Positions 58,671 to 64,000 of a DNA stretch of 64,000 nucleotides are shown here, one piece after another. The position numbers and the translations under genes are program-made. Each line of letters opens with the position of its first letter. Position 1 is the first letter of the stretch. The notes under the pieces are model-generated. The model searched no databases. It worked only from the letters and a program-made list of their open reading frames with translations, and had not been told where the DNA came from. Source of the stretch: an uncultured Opitutales bacterium (GTDB taxonomy: Bacteria; Verrucomicrobiota; Verrucomicrobiia; Opitutales; Intestinicryptomonadaceae); assembly GCA_900546565.1 (NCBI GenBank), contig URDC01000002.1, positions 1 to 64,000 of the forward strand, read 5' to 3'.

Positions 58671-60335
58671 TTATGGCTCTCCGTCCGGCGGGAGTGCGCC
58701 GAAGAAGTAGAGTGTGCCGTAGCTCCAATTTGCGCCCTTGACATCGGGGAAATTCACTCTGTCCATAGTAAGCAGAACATACTTATACGGGTAGCCGTCG
58801 GGCAATGTTATGACGTCCGCCCAGACGCGCCCCGGCGGATTCGGCGCGGACGGCGGCAAATCAAGATTAAGGTCGCCGAGGTATTCCAAGCTCGGATATC
58901 GGTGTATGCGCAGGTTCGGCGAATACTTCAATTTTCCGTCGCAGCCGCGCCCGTTGCCGCCCATAAGACAATAGGGCTTTCCGCCGATTTCGCAAATGGA
59001 AGTGCCCGTGGAATTCATATCGGGCTGCGTGTGGATTTCGGTAAAAGGCCCGTCCCAATTGTCGGATTCGTAGACGGCGCAGACGATGTTTTTATCCGCG
59101 AATTTGCTCGTAAGCAATCGGTATTTTTTTGCCGACTTGTCGTAATAAAGCGAAGGGTCTTCGTTGTGCCCCGAAATCGTCCGCGGCTCGGCGCGGTAGG
59201 CGTTCATAACCGAAACGCCGCGCAGCGGGTTGCGAACGCATTCGGCAAAGAGAAGCCCCGTGTGGGTGCGGTCGTCGCGGTTTTTCGTCCCGCCGAAATC
59301 GCAGGCGACGGCCTTCCATGTGCGCGAATTTTTGTCGAAGAAAAGCTGGCTTGCGTAGTCGTTGCGCAAAAGCCCGTCGCCGTGGTCGAAGAGAATCATT
59401 CCCTCGAATTTGACGTCGAAAAGCGACGGGTCGAAACTCAACACGCCCTGCGCCGACTGCGCCGTATAAAGCCCGCGCATGGAAAACGTGAACCAGAGCC
59501 TGCCGCCCTCCATATACGGTGACAAATCTGAATACTTTACGGCGCGTAAATCGGCCTGCCCTACACCCGCCGAAAGGAACTCTTTCGCCCCCGAAACCGC
59601 CGCCGAGCCCGAGCCCTCGGCAAAGAGCGTGAACACGCTTTGGGCAGCCACGCGCTTTATTCTGAAATCGCACGACTTGCCGAAAACGTCGCCCTTTTGC
59701 ATATGCCAGACATACGAAGTCCTGCCGTCCTTTTGCGCGAACACGCCCGCGGCGTTGCCGTAAAGCTGGACGATTAGCTTAAACGGCGGCTTCGGCGCAT
59801 TTTTGAGAATTTCGAGACTGCGCGAAATTTTGCCGTCTTTAACCTCGTCGAAAAACAGCGACGCCGCGCCGTTAGAATCGGAGCGCAGATAAAAACGAAC
59901 CCCCTCGCGCAGACTCGTCCGCCCGAGCTGTATTCCGAACGAAAATTCCCTGCCCGCGCCCGCCTCGAATTTTTCGATGTCCGCCGAATAGCACGCAAAC
60001 GGATTCACCCCGCCCATATAGACGCTTCTTTGCGAGCCGTCGGAAGCGAAAACAAAATTGCCGCCCTCGAATTTCGCGTCGAAGTTGCGGACGAAATTGG
60101 GCTTGTCGTCGGCCGACGGTGCGAAGACCGCATACGCGTCGGAAAAGCCTACGACTTTCGCGGGCTTGAACTCGCACAAGTCGAGATTGTTGTCGAAAAC
60201 AAACCTGTTCACGGCGAGGCGGTGGAACTGCAAGTCCGACGGCGACACCGACGACGACGCGGACGCTGCGCCCGACACCGCCTGCGAAGCGCAGGCGCAC
60301 AAAAGCGCAATTGTGGAAACGGCAAAAATTTTCAT
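58671..60335 (-). CDS. Secreted beta-propeller glycosidase-like protein (GH43/GH130 style)
   Basis: The 554-residue product has a signal sequence (MKIFAVSTIALLCACASQAVSG; the Cys could be lipidated). The first ~250 residues are a beta-rich domain, probably a jelly-roll (FSFGIQLGRTSLREGVRFYLRSD). The C-terminal part has five-bladed-propeller features: NEDPSLYYDKSAKKYRLLTS, WKAVACDFGG, TSICEIGGKPYCLMGGNG and RVWADVITLPDGYPYKYVLLTMDR. This suggests arabinan, xylan or related glycan processing, but no catalytic triad can be asserted. It diverges from the rhamnosidase gene. Confidence 0.6.
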   Translation of the reverse strand: MKIFAVSTIALLCACASQAVSGAASASSSVSPSDLQFHRLAVNRFVFDNNLDLCEFKPAKVVGFSDAYAVFAPSADDKPNFVRNFDAKFEGGNFVFASDGSQRSVYMGGVNPFACYSADIEKFEAGAGREFSFGIQLGRTSLREGVRFYLRSDSNGAASLFFDEVKDGKISRSLEILKNAPKPPFKLIVQLYGNAAGVFAQKDGRTSYVWHMQKGDVFGKSCDFRIKRVAAQSVFTLFAEGSGSAAVSGAKEFLSAGVGQADLRAVKYSDLSPYMEGGRLWFTFSMRGLYTAQSAQGVLSFDPSLFDVKFEGMILFDHGDGLLRNDYASQLFFDKNSRTWKAVACDFGGTKNRDDRTHTGLLFAECVRNPLRGVSVMNAYRAEPRTISGHNEDPSLYYDKSAKKYRLLTSKFADKNIVCAVYESDNWDGPFTEIHTQPDMNSTGTSICEIGGKPYCLMGGNGRGCDGKLKYSPNLRIHRYPSLEYLGDLNLDLPPSAPNPPGRVWADVITLPDGYPYKYVLLTMDRVNFPDVKGANWSYGTLYFFGALPPDGEP

Positions 60336-60490
60336 ACCCCGTTTATATCAGTTTCCGCGAAAAACCGTAAAGCAAAAAACGCCGTATTCGAGCGCAAAAA
60401 AAACGGAAAAACTCACTTGGATTTTTCTTAAAATCAGTTTGAAAACCTTTATTTTCTTGACCCGCAAAATCCGCCTGCAACAATGAATGC
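60336..60490. promoter_or_regulatory. Divergent promoter region of two glycosidase genes
   Basis: 155 bases between the starts of the propeller gene and the GH78 gene. TTGACC at 60457-60462 could be a -35 box for the plus-strand gene, with only a weak -10 candidate near 60480. Both genes are probably controlled from here. No operator palindrome stood out. Confidence 0.4.
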
Positions 60491-62965
60491 ATGAGGAGTT
60501 GCATTTTACTTTTGAAGGGAATTCCCGCGCCCTCCCGCATTTTTAGAGCACTATCGGCGGCGGCAATCTGCGCGGCACTTTGCATAGCCGCGGCGCGCGA
60601 GGTGGCGGCAAAACCGCAGATTATGGGCAAAGACATCGGCGGACGCCCCAGCCCCTCCGTCTGGGACAGCCAGTGGTGCGACGACGGCGCGCCCGACATT
60701 CACGGCTACAAAGTGCTTATGTTTCGCCGCACATTCGACCTCGACATCCCGCCGCAGCACTTCCGCATAAACGTGTCCGCCGACAACCGCTACCGCCTGT
60801 TCGTCAACGGAAAATCCGTGGCCGCGGGGCCCGCCCGCGGCGACCTGCGCAACTGGTTTTACGACGAACTCGACATCGCGCCCCACCTGAAAAGCGGACG
60901 CAACGTAATAGCCGCGCTCGTGTGGAACGCGGGCGACTTCAAACCGTGCGCGCAAATGTCGCTGCGCACGGGTTTTATCCTCGACGGCGAGACCCAAGCC
61001 GAGCACTTTGTCTCGACACACAACGGCTGGAAAGTCAAGCGCAGCGCGGCATACGCGCCTGCGAAAGTCCGCGCCCTCGACACCGGCGCGGGCGACGACA
61101 TCGACGCAACGCGCTACGACTGGGGCTGGACGCTGCCCGACTTCGACGACTCCCGCTGGGGCGCGGCGCGCGCAATTTCGAAGGGCTACAACGCGGGCGC
61201 AATCGACAATTCTGGCTGGGAGCTCCGCCCGCGCGAAATGCCCATTCCCGAAGAGACGCCGCAGCGGCTCGCGAAAATCCGCCGCTTTGCCGGGGTCGCA
61301 AAAGTCCCGAATTTCATCTCGGGCAAAGGCGCGTTCACGATTCCTCCGAACACGAAGTGCTCGGTGCTGCTAGACAACGAAACGCTCACAACGGCATATC
61401 CCAAGCTCCTCGTTTCGGGCGGCGCGGGCGCGAAAATCGTCGTCAAATACGCCGAGGCGTTGTTCGATAAAAACAAAAACAAGGCAAACCGCGACGACAT
61501 CGACGGACGCGACTTCCACCCATACCGCTACACATACGACATCTTCCGCCCCGACGGCGGCGCAAACCGCGAGTTTTCCACACTCTGGTACAGAACCTAC
61601 CGCTACGTCGGGCTTTACATCGAGACAAAAGACTCCCCGCTTGTCGTCAACGATTTCTACGGACTCTTCACCGCCTACCCGTTCGCCGAGCGCGGCGCGT
61701 TCGACTGCGACGACAAGTCAGTCGCCAAAATCTGGGAGGCCGGCTGGCGAACCGCGCGGCTCTGCGCCCACGAAACCTATATGGACTGCCCCTACTACGA
61801 GCAGCTCCAATACATCGGCGACACCCGCATTCAGGCTTTGGTCTCGCTCTACGTTTCGGGCGATGACCGCATGATGCGCCGCGCAATAGAGCTTTTCGAC
61901 GCCTCGCGCCGCAGCTTCGGGCTTACAATGTCGCGCTATCCAACCGAGCGCGAGCAGATTATCCCGACATTCTCGCTCTTCTGGATTTCGATGCTGCACG
62001 ACTACGCGCGGTTTCGCGGCGACGCCGAGTTCGTCAAAAAACATCTCGCGGGCGTGCGCGGAATAATAGAGTGGTTCGCCGACCGCCTCGACGCCGAACG
62101 CGGAATGCTCAGGCCGCGCCTGCCCTATTGGCAGTTCGCCGACTGGTGCACCACAAAGGGAATGCGCAAGGGCTGGCACGAAACGGGCTGGGTTTTCGGA
62201 ATCCCGCCCGAGGGCGAAAACGCGGGCAGCAGCATAAACACGCTGCACTTCGCCATCACGCTCAGACAGGCGGCTGAACTTATGGACCTGCTGCCCGACA
62301 AATACTACGCGAAAAAATACCGCGCCCTTGCCGAAAAAGTCGCCGCCGACACCTACGCGCGGTGCTTCGACAAAACGCGCGGAGTCTTCCTCGACTACGA
62401 GGGCGCAAAGTCGTCGAGCCAAAACGCAAACATTATGGCGGTTCTCGCCGACGCCCTGCCGCGCGGACAACAGCGCGAACTTATGCAAAAAACCGTCTCC
62501 GACCCGACACTGACCCAGTGCACATTCTACTACCGCTTCTACCTGACCGAGGCGTTGAAAAAAGTCGGCATGGCTGACAGATACTACGCCGAACTCAAAC
62601 CGTGGCGCGATATGCTCGACATCGGGCTTACGACATTCGCCGAAAATCCCGAGCCCGCCCGCAGCGACTGCCACGCGTGGAGCGCAAGCCCCAACTACCA
62701 CCTGCTCTCGGTCGTCTGCGGCATTGAGCCCGCCGAGTTCGGATTCAAAAAAGTGCGCATAGCCCCGAACCTCGGCGAACTCAAAAGAGTCTCGGGCAAA
62801 GTTCCGCACCCGAACGGACTAATTGAAGTCGAGTTCGAACGCAAATCCGCAAACGGCATCGCGGGCGAAATCCGCCTGCCCGACGGGCTAGACGGCGAAT
62901 TCTTATGGCGCGGCAAAACGGTAAAACTCGTCGGCGGCAAAAACAAAATCTACATCGAAAACTAA
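60491..62965 (+). CDS. Alpha-L-rhamnosidase, GH78
   Basis: The 824-residue product is an (alpha/alpha)6 rhamnosidase that releases terminal L-rhamnose. After an N-terminal signal-like stretch it has beta-sandwich domains with GPARGDLRNWFYDELDIAPHLKSGRNVIAALVWN and YRTYRYVGLYIE, then the catalytic barrel with ETYMDCPYYEQLQYIGDTR (about 427-445; the Glu is the expected acid) and a C-terminal beta-domain (VSGKVPHPNGLIEVEFER). Length and order match the family. The protein is likely periplasmic or surface-exposed. Its Arg-rich start (MRSCILLLKG) makes the exact N-terminus uncertain. Confidence 0.9.
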   Translation: MRSCILLLKGIPAPSRIFRALSAAAICAALCIAAAREVAAKPQIMGKDIGGRPSPSVWDSQWCDDGAPDIHGYKVLMFRRTFDLDIPPQHFRINVSADNRYRLFVNGKSVAAGPARGDLRNWFYDELDIAPHLKSGRNVIAALVWNAGDFKPCAQMSLRTGFILDGETQAEHFVSTHNGWKVKRSAAYAPAKVRALDTGAGDDIDATRYDWGWTLPDFDDSRWGAARAISKGYNAGAIDNSGWELRPREMPIPEETPQRLAKIRRFAGVAKVPNFISGKGAFTIPPNTKCSVLLDNETLTTAYPKLLVSGGAGAKIVVKYAEALFDKNKNKANRDDIDGRDFHPYRYTYDIFRPDGGANREFSTLWYRTYRYVGLYIETKDSPLVVNDFYGLFTAYPFAERGAFDCDDKSVAKIWEAGWRTARLCAHETYMDCPYYEQLQYIGDTRIQALVSLYVSGDDRMMRRAIELFDASRRSFGLTMSRYPTEREQIIPTFSLFWISMLHDYARFRGDAEFVKKHLAGVRGIIEWFADRLDAERGMLRPRLPYWQFADWCTTKGMRKGWHETGWVFGIPPEGENAGSSINTLHFAITLRQAAELMDLLPDKYYAKKYRALAEKVAADTYARCFDKTRGVFLDYEGAKSSSQNANIMAVLADALPRGQQRELMQKTVSDPTLTQCTFYYRFYLTEALKKVGMADRYYAELKPWRDMLDIGLTTFAENPEPARSDCHAWSASPNYHLLSVVCGIEPAEFGFKKVRIAPNLGELKRVSGKVPHPNGLIEVEFERKSANGIAGEIRLPDGLDGEFLWRGKTVKLVGGKNKIYIEN

Positions 62966-63015
62966 ACACGAAAAACGCGCCGCCATTTTGCGCGACAACA
63001 CAAGCAATAATAAAG

Positions 63016-63053
63016 AAAAAACCGTCCGATTTTTCCGCGACGGTTTTTCTTTT
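63016..63053 (+). terminator. Terminator after GH78 gene
   Basis: AAAAACCGTC (about 63016-63025) pairs with GACGGTTTTT (about 63038-63048), followed by CTTTTTT. It lies about 50 bases after the rhamnosidase stop. Confidence 0.75.
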
Positions 63054-63182
63054 TTGCAAAAACGACTTTTTCCTTTTATCCGTTTTCGATTTCCGTGCGC
63101 GCAAATTCCGCGCAAAAAAACGCGTCCGCAACCGCGCGTCTTTTCGGTTGAAACGCGCCCGAAAAACGCGGACAAAACGCGG

Positions 63183-64000
63183 CTAATTCGCGGGGCGGTT
63201 TTCGTAGTATTTCGTTAAGGCTTCGCGCACTATCGGACCCGCAGTGCGCCCGCCCGAGGCATCGCCGGGCTCTTCGCCCTCAACCACAACCGCCACGGCG
63301 ACTTCGGGATTTTCTATCGGCGAAAACGCAACCATCCATGCAAGCGCGAGCTTTTTGCCCGAAACATTCACCTGCGCCGTGCCCGATTTTGCCGCCACAC
63401 TCGCATAGTCGATTGCCGCGCGGCGGCACGTTCCGCGCTCGACCGCCGCCCGCATTCCCGCAAGAAGCGCGTTGTAGTTTTTGTCGCTTATCGGCAGCGG
63501 CTTCGCGCCGTGGTACGCAAGCGAGCCGTCGCGCGATGGGTCGTGGACAACGCTCGCCTTCGTGCGCGTGCGCCGCGCCGCAATCGAGGCGGTCATACAC
63601 GCCATTTGAATGGGCGTCTGCAAAAGATAGCCCTGCCCGATTGACGTGTTGGCGGTGTCGCCCGCGCTCCAAACGCCGTCGTAGGGACGCTTTTGGCGCT
63701 TGTATTCGGGGTCGGGAATAATCGTGCGCCGCCAGGAGTTTTCCAGAAGTTCTATCCCCGTGTCGGAATTGAGCCCGAGCATTTCGGCGGTGTCGTGGAT
63801 TGACGAAATTTTCGCGTCTATTCCCGCGCTGTAAAAATACACGTTGCAGCTTTTCGCAAGCGCGCCCGTCAGGTCGAGATTCCCGTGTCCGTGGCGGTTG
63901 TTGCAGGGAAAAATCCTCCTGCCGATTTTCATTCCGCCGTTGCAGGTTATGATTGTTTCTGGAACAATCACACCCTCCGAAAGAGCGGCAAGGCTCGTGA
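63183..64000 (-). CDS. mrdA: PBP2-type peptidoglycan transpeptidase, C-terminal part (5-prime end outside window)
   Basis: The visible ~272 residues are the C-terminal half of a class B penicillin-binding protein. The frame continues past 64000 (ALSEGVIVPET... directly precedes the first internal Met). The SxN motif is in KSCNVYFY, the KTG-type motif reads KSGTAQV (Ser in place of Thr), and GQGYLLQTPIQMACMTASIA is typical. The SxxK active serine lies beyond the edge. The pattern, including the CNGGMKIGRRIFPCNNRHGHGNLDL stretch, fits the elongation-specific PBP2. The end reads REALTKYYENRPAN. Confidence 0.8.
   Translation of the reverse strand, partial: TSLAALSEGVIVPETIITCNGGMKIGRRIFPCNNRHGHGNLDLTGALAKSCNVYFYSAGIDAKISSIHDTAEMLGLNSDTGIELLENSWRRTIIPDPEYKRQKRPYDGVWSAGDTANTSIGQGYLLQTPIQMACMTASIAARRTRTKASVVHDPSRDGSLAYHGAKPLPISDKNYNALLAGMRAAVERGTCRRAAIDYASVAAKSGTAQVNVSGKKLALAWMVAFSPIENPEVAVAVVVEGEEPGDASGGRTAGPIVREALTKYYENRPAN

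Noticed and set aside
61718..62809. 363-codon minus-strand frame opposite the rhamnosidase
   Set aside because: Antisense; composition unlike proteins, no motif.
1..64000. CRISPR arrays, toxin-antitoxin pairs, rRNA operons
   Set aside because: No regular direct-repeat array, no recognisable toxin-antitoxin pair and no rRNA sequence were seen.

Overview
The window is a 64 kb piece of a GC-rich bacterial chromosome with dense, mostly host-type genes. No rRNA or single decisive marker is present. The mix fits a free-living or gut-associated anaerobe or facultative anaerobe, most like Verrucomicrobiota (Opitutae-like). It includes type IV pilus/type II secretion ATPases, FeoAB iron import, a secreted alpha-L-rhamnosidase, few Shine-Dalgarno sequences, TTGACA-type promoters and a Rho with a huge N-terminal extension. 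That placement is inference.

Layout. 1-100: edge of an IS3-type transposase. 376-3010 (minus): a secreted protein, parB without a neighbouring parA, and a LysM protein. 3219-5652 (plus): glmS and a Tsr3-like protein. 5836-12163 (minus): ftsH, tilS, a comEC lacking its metallo-beta-lactamase domain, and an amino-acid-binding-type lipoprotein. 12289-18232 (plus): addB-addA recombination nuclease. 18387-23346 (plus): an orphan protein behind a near-consensus promoter, then def, coaE and rho. 23391-28060 (plus): two tandem secretion/pilus ATPases and a GspF/PilC platform protein. 28275-29378: an orphan secreted protein.

29632-37047 (plus) is a compact nine-gene phage-structural operon: Mu-like portal, Mu-I-like protease/scaffold, decoration protein, capsid, connectors, a small coiled coil, a hub-like protein and an orphan. 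No terminase, integrase, tail tube, tape measure or lysis gene is visible. It ends at a bidirectional terminator and is the best candidate here for an undescribed system or a domesticated particle.

37186-50649 returns to the host backbone: a LysM/TPR lipoprotein, purH, a large unknown membrane protein, a UlaG-like hydrolase, a fosmidomycin-resistance-type exporter, tRNA-Val(UAC), a TPR protein, dus, a CPBP protease with a 40-residue membrane peptide, and feoA-feoB-Cys-rich peptide behind DtxR/IdeR-like operators. 51035-52051 is a GAPDH gene.

52977-58234 (minus) is a five-gene sugar-acid operon: enolase-superfamily dehydratase, mutarotase-like secreted protein, MFS transporter, SDR dehydrogenase, RraA-family aldolase. 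A divergent pair follows at 58671-62965: a secreted beta-propeller glycosidase-like protein and a GH78 rhamnosidase. Together these suggest rhamnose- or uronate-containing glycan use by a non-phosphorylative route. The intergenic gap 58341-58549 holds an unusual nested, three-way-junction inverted-repeat structure. The right edge (63183-64000) is the transpeptidase end of a PBP2-type protein.
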